Below are positions 18,686 to 27,311 of a stretch of 64,000 bases of DNA, one piece after another. The position numbers and the translations under genes were made by a program. This DNA comes from Candidatus Lindowbacteria bacterium RIFCSPLOWO2_12_FULL_62_27 (GTDB taxonomy: Bacteria > Lindowbacteria > 2-12-FULL-62-27). Every line of letters starts with the position of its first letter. Position 1 is the first letter of the stretch. The stretch lies in NCBI GenBank assembly GCA_001784175.1, contig MFPR01000028.1:7606-71605 (forward strand), read 5' to 3'. The notes under the pieces are model-generated. The model did no database searches, was not told where the DNA came from, and saw only the letters and a program-made list of their open reading frames with translations.

Positions 18686-19613
18686 CTCGTCCCCCAAACA
18701 GGAGGTGCCACCACCGGCCGATCACAAAACCGCTCACGCCGCCTGCGGCCAAAAGAAGCGTGTTCCACAGGTCGCCCATCGACTCCGTGTCGATGTATGG
18801 CGCGCGCGGCGTGGCCCCCGCCTCCTCCGCGATCCTCTCGTTCACCGCCTCGTCCATCCCGGCGAACGTCCCGGCCTGCGCCGGAGTCGCCGCGCCGAGC
18901 GCCATCGCGAGGAGCAGGAGCGGCGCGAGAACGGGTTTCGATGCGCGCGAAATCACGCCGAGCGATTCGAGGACCTCTGGGCGCCGGACAAAAATGTAAT
19001 GGATGGCCAAGCCGGTGACGAACATTTCCCCGATCGCGATCGGTCCCTGCGTCGGAAGATAGGCTGAATAAATGGCCGCCAAGTATCCGCCCCACGAATA
19101 TTGCGGCTGCGGTGAAATCGACAGCACCGTGCCGAGGCTCAGGCCCGCCAGCACGTACGTCATGACGTCCCCGACCAGCCCGCCGGCCGCAGCCGCCGCG
19201 CGGATCGAACAGCCCGCCCGGAGCGCCACGCGGTAGGCCAGCCAGCCGAAAAACGCGCCGCCGATACCCAGCGTGATGAGGTTGGCGCCCCACGTCGAAA
19301 ATCCGCCGTGGGCGAAAAACGCCGCTTGCAGGAGAAGCGACAGGCCCGTCAGCGCGATGCCGACCCACGGCCCCAGCAAGATGCCGGCCAGCGGCGATCC
19401 GCACGGATGCGAGCAGGTCCCCGTGAAGGCGGGGATCGGAATGAGCGACACGAAAAAGATAAAGGCCCCGCCCATGCCCAGAAGCGGTTTGCGTTCCGGG
19501 TTATCCTGCACAAACGTTTTCATTTTCCGGGCGCCGACCGCCATCAAGCTCACGCCGGCGGCGGTATAGGCGACGGCGGGCCAGCCCCTGATGATTCCCT
19601 CGGTGATGTGCAT
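18663..19613 (-). CDS. cbiM: Cobalt/nickel permease CbiM fused to CbiN-like domain
   Basis: The N-terminus M-H-I-T-E-G carries the Met1-His2 pair that coordinates Co2+/Ni2+ in CbiM/NikM. About seven hydrophobic segments follow, with the conserved G-T-C-S-H-P-C-G-S-P-L-A-G region. The C-terminal ~75 residues (G-T-F-A-G-M-D-E-A ... E-E-A-G ... one last helix) look like CbiN, so this is a CbiMN fusion of 316 residues. A good Shine-Dalgarno (AAGGAG) lies 7 nt before the ATG. Only ~120 bp separate it from the SDR gene upstream, too little for a cobalamin riboswitch; metal regulation, if any, is not visible. Confidence 0.92.
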   Translation of the reverse strand: MHITEGIIRGWPAVAYTAAGVSLMAVGARKMKTFVQDNPERKPLLGMGGAFIFFVSLIPIPAFTGTCSHPCGSPLAGILLGPWVGIALTGLSLLLQAAFFAHGGFSTWGANLITLGIGGAFFGWLAYRVALRAGCSIRAAAAAGGLVGDVMTYVLAGLSLGTVLSISPQPQYSWGGYLAAIYSAYLPTQGPIAIGEMFVTGLAIHYIFVRRPEVLESLGVISRASKPVLAPLLLLAMALGAATPAQAGTFAGMDEAVNERIAEEAGATPRAPYIDTESMGDLWNTLLLAAGGVSGFVIGRWWHLLFGGRDERKTFS

Positions 19614-19689
19614 CTGCCACTCCTTAGAAAATGCAATTGAACAGCAAATTTTAACACACCCGCGGCTGGTGTCAAATGGGTTGATTCCC

Positions 19690-19728
19690 CCCTCTCCCCC
19701 TTGTGGGGAGAGGGTTGGGGTGAGGGGG
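19690..19728. repeat. GC-rich interspersed palindromic repeat, copy 1
   Basis: A hairpin CCCTCTCCCC/GGGGAGAGGG (arms 19690-19699 and 19705-19714) followed by TTGGGGTGAGGGGG. Two related copies lie within 1 kb. This copy sits between the SDR stop codon and cbiM and could act as a terminator or mRNA stabiliser. Confidence 0.8.
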
Positions 19729-19734
19729 TTGGGC

Positions 19735-20466
19735 TTACCGGGACATGTACCGGCCGCCGTTGAGGGTTACGCACTGGCCGGTGACGGAGGGGCTTTCGAT
19801 GAGGAACCGGACCGCGCGCGCGACTTCCTCCGGCGCGACGATCCGCTTCAACAGGTCGAGGTCCTTGAGCTTGCGTTTGAGTTCGTCGCCCAAAAACTCG
19901 GTGTCGACCGGTCCGGGCGCGATGCAGTTGACCTGGATGCCGGGCGCCAGTTCCTTCGCGAGCGCCTGGGTCATCGAGATGACGGCGCCCTTCGATGCGG
20001 CGTAGCCGACGCCGATCGTGCCGCCGGTCTGGCCGGCGATGCTGGAGAGGTTGATGATGTGCGCCGGCGCCGCCTTGCGCAGGAGCGGCAGGAGCGCCTT
20101 GGTCAGGAAAAAAATGGACGTGAGATTGTTGGCGATCAGATCATTCCATTCATCCGTCGGAATCGACTCGATCGGATAATGCCGCGGCATCACGCCCGCG
20201 TTGTTGACGAGAACGTCCAGCCGGTCCGTTTGACGCGCAAGGTCGCCCGACAACTTGCCGACGGACGACTCGCTCGATACGTCGCATTTGAACAGCGTAA
20301 CCCTGCGATGGCTCGCCGACTGGATCGTGTCCCGGCATGCTTCAGCGGCCTGATCGTTCGACCGGTAAACCAAAAACAGGTCGCAGCCGTTTTCCGCCAG
20401 GTTCTGTGCAATGGCCTTGCCGATCCCTCTCGTGCCTCCCGTGATCAGTGCCACACGCGCCATCAT
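19735..20466 (-). CDS. Short-chain dehydrogenase/reductase (FabG-like)
   Basis: NAD(P)-dependent oxidoreductase with the classical SDR plan: nucleotide motif T-G-G-T-R-G-I-G-K (about 8-16), N-N-A-G, catalytic Ser in I-N-L-S-S-I-A-G and Y-A-A-S-K. The tail V-T-G-Q-C-V-T-L-N-G-G resembles 3-oxoacyl-ACP reductases, but substrate cannot be fixed without context. The start is set at the double ATG (20466/20463) because the in-frame residues further upstream are translated from the interspersed repeat at 20517. 243 residues. Confidence 0.88.
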   Translation of the reverse strand: MMARVALITGGTRGIGKAIAQNLAENGCDLFLVYRSNDQAAEACRDTIQSASHRRVTLFKCDVSSESSVGKLSGDLARQTDRLDVLVNNAGVMPRHYPIESIPTDEWNDLIANNLTSIFFLTKALLPLLRKAAPAHIINLSSIAGQTGGTIGVGYAASKGAVISMTQALAKELAPGIQVNCIAPGPVDTEFLGDELKRKLKDLDLLKRIVAPEEVARAVRFLIESPSVTGQCVTLNGGRYMSR

Positions 20467-20516
20467 ACCGTCATGGAAACAGGGAGGTGCGGGCAAGTCA
20501 AGCTTGGTGGATATCC

Positions 20517-20555
20517 CCCTCTCCCGCCCATGGCGGGAGAGGGTTGGGGTGAGGG
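20517..20555. repeat. GC-rich interspersed palindromic repeat, copy 2
   Basis: A perfect 12-bp hairpin (CCCTCTCCCGCC 20517-20528; GGCGGGAGAGGG 20532-20543; loop CAT) followed by TTGGGGTGAGGG. Same family as the copies at 19690 and 20584. It lies in the 121-bp gap between the SDR and GH13 genes. Confidence 0.85.
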
Positions 20556-20583
20556 TGGCCATTCGGATGCCGTACCGAGTGAC

Positions 20584-20623
20584 CCCCTCACCCTGACCCT
20601 CTCCCCCTTTCGGGGGAGAGGGG
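20584..20623. repeat. GC-rich interspersed palindromic repeat, copy 3 (inside the GH13 3' end)
   Basis: Inverted orientation relative to copies 1 and 2: CCCTCACCCTGA, then hairpin CCCTCTCCCCC (20597-20607) and GGGGGAGAGGG (20612-20622). The stop codon of the GH13 gene (20588-20590) lies inside it, so the repeat encodes that protein's last ~11-12 residues. Confidence 0.85.
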
Positions 20624-22315
20624 AACGCCTATGTAAATCTCGAACGGCCGGAGACGAATCATCCCGATGGCATTCTCAGCCGCCCTACTCTCATGTGTCG
20701 AATACAGACATTCGATCCGGCCGCCCAGTCCGGTCGAGAGTCGCCGGGCCCGCTCGGACATGTTCAACGCCACAAGACACGCTTGGCCGTCGGTCGCGCG
20801 GCGCATAAACGCGAGAATGTCCCCGGACGCCTCGTCGACGGGCTGATAGTCGCCGGTCACCAGCGCCGGCGTTTGCCGGCGCAGGCGGAGCATCCGCCGA
20901 TAGAAATTCAGCATGGAATCCGGCCGGCCGTCCTCGTCCGATACGTTCACTCCCTCTGCGTAATTCGGATGCACCGGAAGCCAGGGCCGGACGTGCGCCG
21001 GGCAGAAGCCGGCGTTCGGAGCGTTTGCCCACTGCAGGGGCGTCCGGCATCTGTCGCGGGTCGCTTTCGCGGCCACGTCCAGCGCCTCCGCCGGCGGCGT
21101 GCCGAGATGCTCGGTTTCAATCGTGTGGGCCCACACGCCGGCGTTGTCTTTGAACTGGCCGAGGTCATTGAGCATAAGATCGGTCATCCCGATTTCCTCG
21201 CCGTTGTAGAGAAACGGCGTGCCTTTCAGCGTCAGCATGAGCGCGAGCGAGATACGAGCCAGCGTGTCGTCGTTCCGGCCGTCGCCGTAGCGGTTGTAGA
21301 CGCGTGACGAATCATGATTGCCGAGCGTATTGCACGGCCAAGCGCCGTCCGGCAGCGCGGTGAGCCGCGAAGTTTGATTTTCCCGGACCCACGCGGGCGT
21401 CAGCCGGGGAGTTTTCATGAGCGGGAAATTGAACACCATGTGCAGTTCGTCGTGGCCGTTTCCATGATAGGCGATGTCTTCGGTTTCTCCCACCAGGACC
21501 GCGCAGGGGTATTGATCGACCAGCGCCCGCAACTCCTGCATCAGCTCGTGAAGTTCCGGCCGGTCGGCCTGATGCTCGTACATGAGACGCCACTGCTCGC
21601 CGATCGCCTTCCACTCCGCTTCCGTTTTTGCCTGCCGCGCCATCCGGTGAAGCTCAATCTGGGTTTGCGTCGCCGTGTGGGGAGGCTCCGCGGGGTTTTC
21701 AAAAATCGTACCGATGGCGTCAAGCCGGAACCCGTCGACGCCGAGGTCCAGCCAGAACCGAACTGCGTCGAACATCGCCTTCTTGACCTCGGGATTCCGC
21801 CAATTGAGGTCCGGCTGCTCCTTGAAAAAAAAGTGGTAGTAGTACTCCCCCGTCGCCGCGTCGCGCTCCCATGCGGAACCGCCGAAAACAGACAACCAAT
21901 TGTTGGGCGGACCGCCGCCGTTTCCGGATCGCCAGACGTACCAGTTCCGCTTGGGATGGCTCCGGCCGGATCGCGACTCGAGAAACCAGGGGTGCAGGTG
22001 GGACGTGTGGTTCAACACAAGATCGAGGATGACCCGGATCCCGCGCCGGTGGGCGCCGGCCAGGAACTTTTTGAAGTCATCGAGCGTCCCGTATTCGGGC
22101 GCGACGCCCGTGTAGTCGGCCACGTCGTATCCGCAGTCAAAGAGCGGCGAAGGATAATGCGGAGACAGCCAGACCGCGTCGATCCCGAGATCCTGCAGAT
22201 AGTCCAGCCGGTCAATCATGCCGCCGATGTCGCCGATCCCGTCCCCGTTTCCGTCCGCGAAACTGCGCGGATAGATCTGATAGAAAACCGCCGTCTGCCA
22301 CCAGTGCGGCTTCAT
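20588..22315 (-). CDS. GH13 alpha-glucosidase (oligo-1,6-glucosidase / trehalose-hydrolase type)
   Basis: 575 residues. N-terminus W-W-Q-T-A-V-F-Y-Q-I-Y-P-R-S-F and D-x-N-x-D-G-x-G-D calcium loop typical of GH13 exo-glucosidases. Catalytic residues: nucleophile Asp199 (G-F-R-L-D-A-I), acid/base Glu277 (V-G-E-T-E) and Asp335 (N-H-D-S-S-R). It hydrolyses terminal alpha-glucosyl residues from maltose, isomaltose or trehalose-type substrates; specificity is not resolvable here. No signal peptide, so cytosolic. The C-terminal S-P-E-R-G-R-G-S-G comes from an interspersed repeat. Its start codon abuts the stop codon of the upstream kinase gene, so both are probably on one mRNA. Confidence 0.93.
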   Translation of the reverse strand: MKPHWWQTAVFYQIYPRSFADGNGDGIGDIGGMIDRLDYLQDLGIDAVWLSPHYPSPLFDCGYDVADYTGVAPEYGTLDDFKKFLAGAHRRGIRVILDLVLNHTSHLHPWFLESRSGRSHPKRNWYVWRSGNGGGPPNNWLSVFGGSAWERDAATGEYYYHFFFKEQPDLNWRNPEVKKAMFDAVRFWLDLGVDGFRLDAIGTIFENPAEPPHTATQTQIELHRMARQAKTEAEWKAIGEQWRLMYEHQADRPELHELMQELRALVDQYPCAVLVGETEDIAYHGNGHDELHMVFNFPLMKTPRLTPAWVRENQTSRLTALPDGAWPCNTLGNHDSSRVYNRYGDGRNDDTLARISLALMLTLKGTPFLYNGEEIGMTDLMLNDLGQFKDNAGVWAHTIETEHLGTPPAEALDVAAKATRDRCRTPLQWANAPNAGFCPAHVRPWLPVHPNYAEGVNVSDEDGRPDSMLNFYRRMLRLRRQTPALVTGDYQPVDEASGDILAFMRRATDGQACLVALNMSERARRLSTGLGGRIECLYSTHESRAAENAIGMIRLRPFEIYIGVPLSPERGRGSG

Positions 22316-25048
22316 TTACTCTTCCGCTGCCTCGTCTTTCTCATCTTTCGCGGCGCCTTTGCCGGCGGCAGTATCGGGTTTGGGCGTCTTGGCCCAAAGC
22401 TCGGCGTATTTCGCGGCTGCGGGACCAAGCACCATCTTCGCCTCCCGATACCCGTAGGTGCCCATTCGAGACAGATGGACGGCATGGCGTCGGGCCTCCG
22501 CATCCCGGCCTGCATCGGTCAGCAGGCGGATCAAATGAGCGTATAGGAGCGCGGCATTCTCCTTTCTTTCTTGGCTTTCAAATTTTTGCGCGGCCTTCAG
22601 GTAAGCCGCATAGGCTTTGTCTTTAGCCTCTGTTGCCGCGCGGGACTTGCCGAGTTCGGCAAGACCACTTCCAAGGATCAAATAAATGCTCGCTGCCTCC
22701 TGATCTTGCCCAAGTTTTTCACGCAGCGCGGCGGCTTTTCGATACGAATCCACCGCCTCCGCGGGCTTGCGATTCATCTGGAGTACCGATCCCAAATGGG
22801 TGGCTGCATTCGCCGCCGACGCCAAGTTTCCCTCGCTTTCATACTTTGACACTGCCGCCCGGAAGGGCGCCTCTGCCGACTGGTACGCCTGACGGGCGCC
22901 TGTTTCGTTCCCGGTTTGTCGCCGTGCCATCCCCACTTGCCGGTAGGCGATTCCGAGTGAAAAGTCGTCACCACGCTTTTCAAAGATCTCAACGGCCCTC
23001 TCTGAGGCTCTCTCCGCTGACTGGTAGGCCAAACGGGCGCCTGTGTCGCTGCCCACCCGTGTATGGGCGTGCGCCAGACTCCAGTACATCGAGCCGATGG
23101 TAAGATAATCCTCCCTTTTTTTACGGATCTCCGCCTCCTTTTGGACAGCACTCTCCGCACATGCTAATCTCTTCTTCCTTATCATTGTCGATCTCATGCG
23201 TTCATAAAGGCCCAACAAAGCATCGGTGTCTCCGTGCGCCAGATAAATCACCGCTGCGTCCTGATAGGCGTTTTCCACCGCAGTATCGTCCGTCGTCATT
23301 CCCGCAATCATGGATCCCACACTCGCGTACATATTCGCCGTGGCGTTTGTATCCCCGAGTTTCTTGTACACGCCGGCCGCCCGTCGACCGGCTTCTACGG
23401 AATCCTCAAGCCTTCGCTTGGATAAGCCAAGCGCGGACCGGACCCGCACATATTGGATCGCCTGCTTTCGCAGGTATCCGTCTTTTCCGAAGAGTTCCGC
23501 CGAGGTTCCATGGGCGGCTGCCGCGTCGGATCTCTTGCCCAGCGTGACCAACACAACGCCCAGACCGGCATAAGCGTCCGCAAGCGCATAGTTCGATCCC
23601 GAACGCTTCGCGGTTTCAACAGCCTTCCAAACGTATTCTTCCGCCTCGGCCTGCCGCTCCATTGAAACCAACGCGCATCCAAGTCCCAGATACGCATCAG
23701 ACAATCTATGGTCATCTCCGCTCTTTGTGGCTGTCTCGACCGCCTTCAGGAAAAAAGATTCGGCCTCAGGCAACTTGTTTCTACCCCTGTGACTCCAGCC
23801 CAGCAGGGTATATGCCTCCGCCAGACCCTTCGTATCCCCTCGTTTCAGACATAGTTGCTCTGCGCGCCGGATCGCCGTATCGGCCGCATCGAGATCTCTC
23901 CCCAGCTCGATCAGTGTCCGGCCCAGCCCGAGGTACGACGCCGTCAGACCGCGTTCGTCGCCTTCCTGTTCATTGACGATCACAGCGGCCTGGAAGGCCT
24001 TCTCCGCTTCGCTCCAGTAACCGACGTCCAGCAGCTTTCGCGCCTTGGCTTCCTCTGTCGGTTTCACTATCATCCAGATCGCAATGGCGGTCGCCCCCGC
24101 GGCGCCCACCCACAGAACACGCTTCGTGATTTTCCGGATCGCCTTCCGCCTCCGGTCCGCCGCCTTCCGCGCCTTCGATGGACGCGCCGTGTACACTCCG
24201 CACTCCATCGCGCCTTCCAGCGCCGCAATGAGTTCCCCGGCGGACTGGAACCGGTCGACCGGGTCCTTCTCGGTCAGCCGGTCGATGACGGCGGCCAGTC
24301 CCGGGGTGACGCCGGACTTGACGTCACGAATGAACGGCGTGTCCTCGTTGGGATTGGCGATTTTTCGGATCAATGTGATCTGGCTCTCCGATTCGAAGGG
24401 CAGCCGGCGCGCCAGCATCCAGAACCCGACCACGCCGAGCGACCACAGATCCGCGCGCGCGTCAACGCCTTTCGACCCGCTCGCCTCGAATTGCTCCGGC
24501 GCCATGTAGGCCGGCGTGCCGAAATACTGCCCGGTCATCGTCAGCGTGACTTCGTCCATCACCTTTGATATTCCGAAGTCGATCACCTTCACGTCGTCGG
24601 TATCGGTCACCAGAATATTTTTCGGCGAGATGTCCCGGTGGATCACGCCCTGCGCGTGCGCATACTCCAGAATCCGCGCCGTCTCGGCCAATATCTTCCA
24701 CACCCACTTGGAACTCGCGCGGTCCGGCTGGTTCGGCACGATCCACTCCACCGCCCGGCCCTCGACGTACTCCATCGTCAGGTACAGCCGTCCGCCCTCC
24801 TGGCCCTGCTCATACAGGCGCGGGATCCCCGGATGGGAAAGGCGGTCGAGCGTCTTGCACTCGCGCAAAAATCGGTTTCGGAACTCATCGTTTCTTGAAA
24901 GATGTTCGGGAACGATCTTCAGCGCCACGGTTCGGCCTTTTCCGTCTTCCGTAAGGTACACCGCCCCCATCCCACCGTGGCCGACTTCGCGCTGGAGTTC
25001 AAACGGACCAAATGAGGAGAGGCTTGCCATGTCGACGGAGTGTTTCAC
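22316..25048 (-). CDS. Membrane-anchored Ser/Thr protein kinase with TPR repeats
   Basis: 910 residues. Kinase domain about 12-285 with Lys44 (V-A-L-K-I), catalytic loop H-R-D-I-S-P-K-N (137-144), D-F-G (157-159) and A-P-E (183-185). A basic juxtamembrane stretch precedes a single helix (about 310-329). The remaining ~570 residues are helical repeats of TPR type (many A-x-x-Y-L-G-L-G and A-E-x-x-x-x-K-A-V-E units), likely periplasmic. Such Hanks-type kinases with sensory TPR tails are common in Planctomycetes, Acidobacteria and relatives. A GTG at 25048 or the ATG at 25030 may be the start. No cognate phosphatase is nearby; the target is unknown. Confidence 0.9.
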   Translation of the reverse strand: MKHSVDMASLSSFGPFELQREVGHGGMGAVYLTEDGKGRTVALKIVPEHLSRNDEFRNRFLRECKTLDRLSHPGIPRLYEQGQEGGRLYLTMEYVEGRAVEWIVPNQPDRASSKWVWKILAETARILEYAHAQGVIHRDISPKNILVTDTDDVKVIDFGISKVMDEVTLTMTGQYFGTPAYMAPEQFEASGSKGVDARADLWSLGVVGFWMLARRLPFESESQITLIRKIANPNEDTPFIRDVKSGVTPGLAAVIDRLTEKDPVDRFQSAGELIAALEGAMECGVYTARPSKARKAADRRRKAIRKITKRVLWVGAAGATAIAIWMIVKPTEEAKARKLLDVGYWSEAEKAFQAAVIVNEQEGDERGLTASYLGLGRTLIELGRDLDAADTAIRRAEQLCLKRGDTKGLAEAYTLLGWSHRGRNKLPEAESFFLKAVETATKSGDDHRLSDAYLGLGCALVSMERQAEAEEYVWKAVETAKRSGSNYALADAYAGLGVVLVTLGKRSDAAAAHGTSAELFGKDGYLRKQAIQYVRVRSALGLSKRRLEDSVEAGRRAAGVYKKLGDTNATANMYASVGSMIAGMTTDDTAVENAYQDAAVIYLAHGDTDALLGLYERMRSTMIRKKRLACAESAVQKEAEIRKKREDYLTIGSMYWSLAHAHTRVGSDTGARLAYQSAERASERAVEIFEKRGDDFSLGIAYRQVGMARRQTGNETGARQAYQSAEAPFRAAVSKYESEGNLASAANAATHLGSVLQMNRKPAEAVDSYRKAAALREKLGQDQEAASIYLILGSGLAELGKSRAATEAKDKAYAAYLKAAQKFESQERKENAALLYAHLIRLLTDAGRDAEARRHAVHLSRMGTYGYREAKMVLGPAAAKYAELWAKTPKPDTAAGKGAAKDEKDEAAEE

Positions 25049-25082
25049 AAATCGTTGTCAACGTCAAATGAACCCGCCCGCG

Positions 25083-25111
25083 TTGACAACCCGCGCGCGC
25101 CTGACTATGAT
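25083..25111 (+). promoter_or_regulatory. Consensus sigma-70 promoter upstream of cobalamin riboswitch
   Basis: TTGACA (25083-25088), 17-bp spacer, TATGAT (25106-25111). Predicted start near 25118, exactly where the riboswitch begins. One of the best promoter matches in the window. Confidence 0.75.
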
Positions 25112-25117
25112 GCCGCG

Positions 25118-25312
25118 CGAAGGTGCTCCGATTCGTGGAATCGGAGTAAACGGGAATCCCGTGGGCCCCCGCGATGGGGGAGCCGGGAGCGGTCACGCCA
25201 CTGTGAAGGGGTGCCGGACCACAAAGCCACTGTCCTCCGTAGCGCGCCGGAGTCCGCGAAGGAGGATGGGAAGGCGGCGAGGCGATCCCCCTGAGCCAGG
25301 AAACCGGCCTTC
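25118..25312 (+). ncRNA. Cobalamin (B12) riboswitch
   Basis: Adenosylcobalamin-sensing leader. Recognisable blocks in order: GAAGGTGCTCC with its partner GGAGT (P3 arm), ACGGGAATCCCGTG, the core around GGTCACGCCACTGTGAA, AAGCCACTG, GGGAAGGC..., and the closing GAGCCAGGAAACCGGCC B12 box (about 25293-25309). After it a hairpin CTCCT(25327-25331)/AGGAG(25338-25342) hides the Shine-Dalgarno of the downstream gene, so control is most likely at translation initiation: ligand bound means RBS blocked. It controls a single small CbiX-like gene. Confidence 0.92.
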
Positions 25313-25326
25313 GCGATGGTAATAGT

Positions 25327-25342
25327 CTCCTCGATGAAGGAG
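25327..25342 (+). promoter_or_regulatory. RBS-sequestering hairpin (riboswitch expression platform)
   Basis: CTCCT pairs perfectly with AGGAG across the loop CGATGA. AAGGAG is the only Shine-Dalgarno for the ATG at 25352 (9-nt spacing). No poly-U tract follows, so this is a translational rather than terminator platform. Confidence 0.7.
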
Positions 25343-25351
25343 CGGTTGACG

Positions 25352-25750
25352 ATGCAACGTCCTTCCGGCGGCGCCAATGGCCGCCATCCAAATCGCGCGC
25401 TGGTGATTGTGTCGCACCAGTCGATGATCCGGAAACCGAATCCCGGTGTACAGCGGCTCTGCCGCGGCATGCGTCGGCGCATGGTCTTTGGCCGGGTCTA
25501 TTCGACCAATATCGCCCTCAAGGACCGGCTGGAACAGATCGCGACCCGCCTCTGGCGCGCCGGGATCCGTCAGATGGATGTGTTCCCTTATTTTTTACAT
25601 GAAGGATTCCACGTCCGCGTGGAGCTTCCCAAAAGGCTCATGTCCATTCGGAAAAAATATCCCGCCCTCGATGTCCGGCAGTGGCCGCATCTCGGCTGTC
25701 ACCCGGACCTGGCGGAACTTGCGGCGGACCTTCTGGGCGTGCGCGACTAG
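25352..25750 (+). CDS. CbiX-like sirohydrochlorin cobaltochelatase family protein
   Basis: 132 residues, about the size of the short CbiX-S chelatases that insert Co2+ (or Ni/Fe) into sirohydrochlorin in anaerobic B12 synthesis. Both expected metal-site histidines are present: one in A-L-V-I-V-S-H and one in F-L-H-E-G-F-H-V (family pattern P-x-F-L-x-x-G-x-H). H-G-S is altered to H-Q-S. The start at 25352 is chosen for its Shine-Dalgarno; ATGs upstream lie in the riboswitch hairpin. No other cobalamin-synthesis gene is beside it, so a cobalt-handling or chaperone role is also possible. The stop overlaps the convergent downstream gene by 4 bp. Confidence 0.75.
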   Translation: MQRPSGGANGRHPNRALVIVSHQSMIRKPNPGVQRLCRGMRRRMVFGRVYSTNIALKDRLEQIATRLWRAGIRQMDVFPYFLHEGFHVRVELPKRLMSIRKKYPALDVRQWPHLGCHPDLAELAADLLGVRD

Positions 25751-26268
25751 AAATGAACGCCCAGGGCCAGATAGGGAAAAATATAAACCGTCGCGACTTC
25801 GAAATAGATGTTGTCCGTCGTGAACTCCGTGCCGATGCCGATGTAGGGTAGAATCACCAGCATCGTGCCCCATTGCCAGAAACTGTTCCAGGCATGCTTG
25901 CGCAGGGGCTTGAAATAATTTTTGCTCTGAAAGCCCAGCCCGTAATTGATCCCGCGGAACCCGATCATTTCGTTGTTCCGGCTGTACTTGGACCATTCGA
26001 ACATCGTCACGGAGAGAAAGGGGACCCCCACCGAATAGCGGAAATCCGGTTTCCCTGATTCCACTTGCGCCGCCGGCTGGTCCGCCTCGTACACACTCGG
26101 CATCATGGTTTTCTTCCACTTCGGAAAGTCCGACCCGAGGAGCACCCAAGACCGGGGATCGCCCTGCGTCGACGAGGATCTCAGATTCAGAAAATCGCCC
26201 GCATGTGCCTGATCGAAAAAACACATGAGTCCCGCGATGATCAGCACTGCACACAGCCATCTGCTCAT
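25747..26268 (-). CDS. Secreted protein, probable small outer-membrane beta-barrel
   Basis: Start at 26268 with Shine-Dalgarno AGGAGG; 173 residues. Residues 1-23 form a signal peptide (hydrophobic core L-C-A-V-L-I-I-A-G-L-M ending A-H-A). The mature part has alternating hydrophobic/polar stretches rich in Tyr, Phe, Trp and Gly and ends L-A-L-G-V-H-F; a C-terminal Phe is the usual beta-barrel assembly signal. No family recognised. Confidence 0.75.
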   Translation of the reverse strand: MSRWLCAVLIIAGLMCFFDQAHAGDFLNLRSSSTQGDPRSWVLLGSDFPKWKKTMMPSVYEADQPAAQVESGKPDFRYSVGVPFLSVTMFEWSKYSRNNEMIGFRGINYGLGFQSKNYFKPLRKHAWNSFWQWGTMLVILPYIGIGTEFTTDNIYFEVATVYIFPYLALGVHF

Positions 26269-26333
26269 GACATGTCCTCCTTTTGTGATGGGACTGATAA
26301 CAACCATTTTATCGGCACGTTCAATGCGCCTGT

Positions 26334-27311
26334 TCAGTGTTCGATCTCAAATCCGTGCGACTCGATCATCCGGTGCGCGTCCTCCGCCGTCTGGCCGGAC
26401 GTGGTCAGGTAGCCTTCGACGAAGATGGAGTTGGCGGCGTAGAGAACGCGGTAGGAATCGGCGCCGAAATTGAATTCGCGCCCGCCGGCCGCGCGGATGT
26501 CTTTTCTCGGATTGAGAAACCGGAAGAGACTGAGGGTCCGCAAGCCCATCTCGAGCCGCGTCGACGGTTGGTCCCCCAGCGGGGTGCCGCGGATCGGATG
26601 GAGGAAATTGACAGGGATGGAATCGATGTCGAGCGACTGGATCGTGAACGCAAGATCAAGGACGTCCCTCTCCGTCTCGCCCATCCCGATGATCCCTCCC
26701 GAGCAGGTGTGCATCCCGGCGGCCTTGACGGCCTGCACGGTTTCGATCCGGTCCTGATAGGTGTGCGTGGTGCAGACGCTCGAATAAAACCGCTCGCTCG
26801 TGTTCAGGTTGTGATTGATCCATCCAGCGCCGGCGTCCTTCAGGCGCCGCGCCTGCGACTCCCGCATGAGGCCGAGGGAACAGCAAATTTCGAGGTCCGG
26901 AAAATCCGATTTGATGTTGCGGATGCAGTCCGCGAGATGCTCAATGTCGCGGTCCGTCGGGCCGCGGCCGCTGGCGACCATGCAGTAGCGCCTGGCGCCC
27001 GCGCCGCGAACCGCCTCTTCAGCGCCGCGATAAATGGACGCCATCGTTTTGAGCGGATAGGCGGAGATGTCGGCCGTTGAAATATTGGACTGGGAGCAGT
27101 AGAAGCAGTCCTCCGGACACAGCCCGGACCGCACGTTGTTCAGCACGCAGATTTTGACGCGCCGGCCCCACGCCGCCTCCCGCACGCGGAACACCGCGTC
27201 GGTCAAGGCGCCGATATTCTCCGCGGGCGTCTGCAGGCACGCCCGGGCCTCCTCGCGGCTCAGCGTCCCGCCGGCCAGCGCGCGGTCGGCCCATTCCTGG
27301 TATCGCAACAT
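26334..27311 (-). CDS. bioB: Biotin synthase BioB
   Basis: Radical-SAM enzyme that inserts sulfur into dethiobiotin. The C-x3-C-x2-C cluster is at Cys65-Cys69-Cys72 (G-L-C-P-E-D-C-F-Y-C-S-Q-S), followed by the family blocks C-M-V-A-S-G-R-G-P, N-H-N-L-N-T-S, S-G-G-I-I-G-M-G-E-T and F-L-H-P-I-R-G-T-P-L. 325 residues, normal length. It stands alone: no bioA, bioD or bioF is in the window. The ATG is preceded by a -10-like hexamer 6 nt upstream and no Shine-Dalgarno. Confidence 0.96.
   Translation of the reverse strand: MLRYQEWADRALAGGTLSREEARACLQTPAENIGALTDAVFRVREAAWGRRVKICVLNNVRSGLCPEDCFYCSQSNISTADISAYPLKTMASIYRGAEEAVRGAGARRYCMVASGRGPTDRDIEHLADCIRNIKSDFPDLEICCSLGLMRESQARRLKDAGAGWINHNLNTSERFYSSVCTTHTYQDRIETVQAVKAAGMHTCSGGIIGMGETERDVLDLAFTIQSLDIDSIPVNFLHPIRGTPLGDQPSTRLEMGLRTLSLFRFLNPRKDIRAAGGREFNFGADSYRVLYAANSIFVEGYLTTSGQTAEDAHRMIESHGFEIEH

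Noticed and set aside
19614..19734. Cobalamin riboswitch before cbiM
   Set aside because: Only ~120 bp available, containing a hairpin repeat and a Shine-Dalgarno; no B12-box-like sequence.
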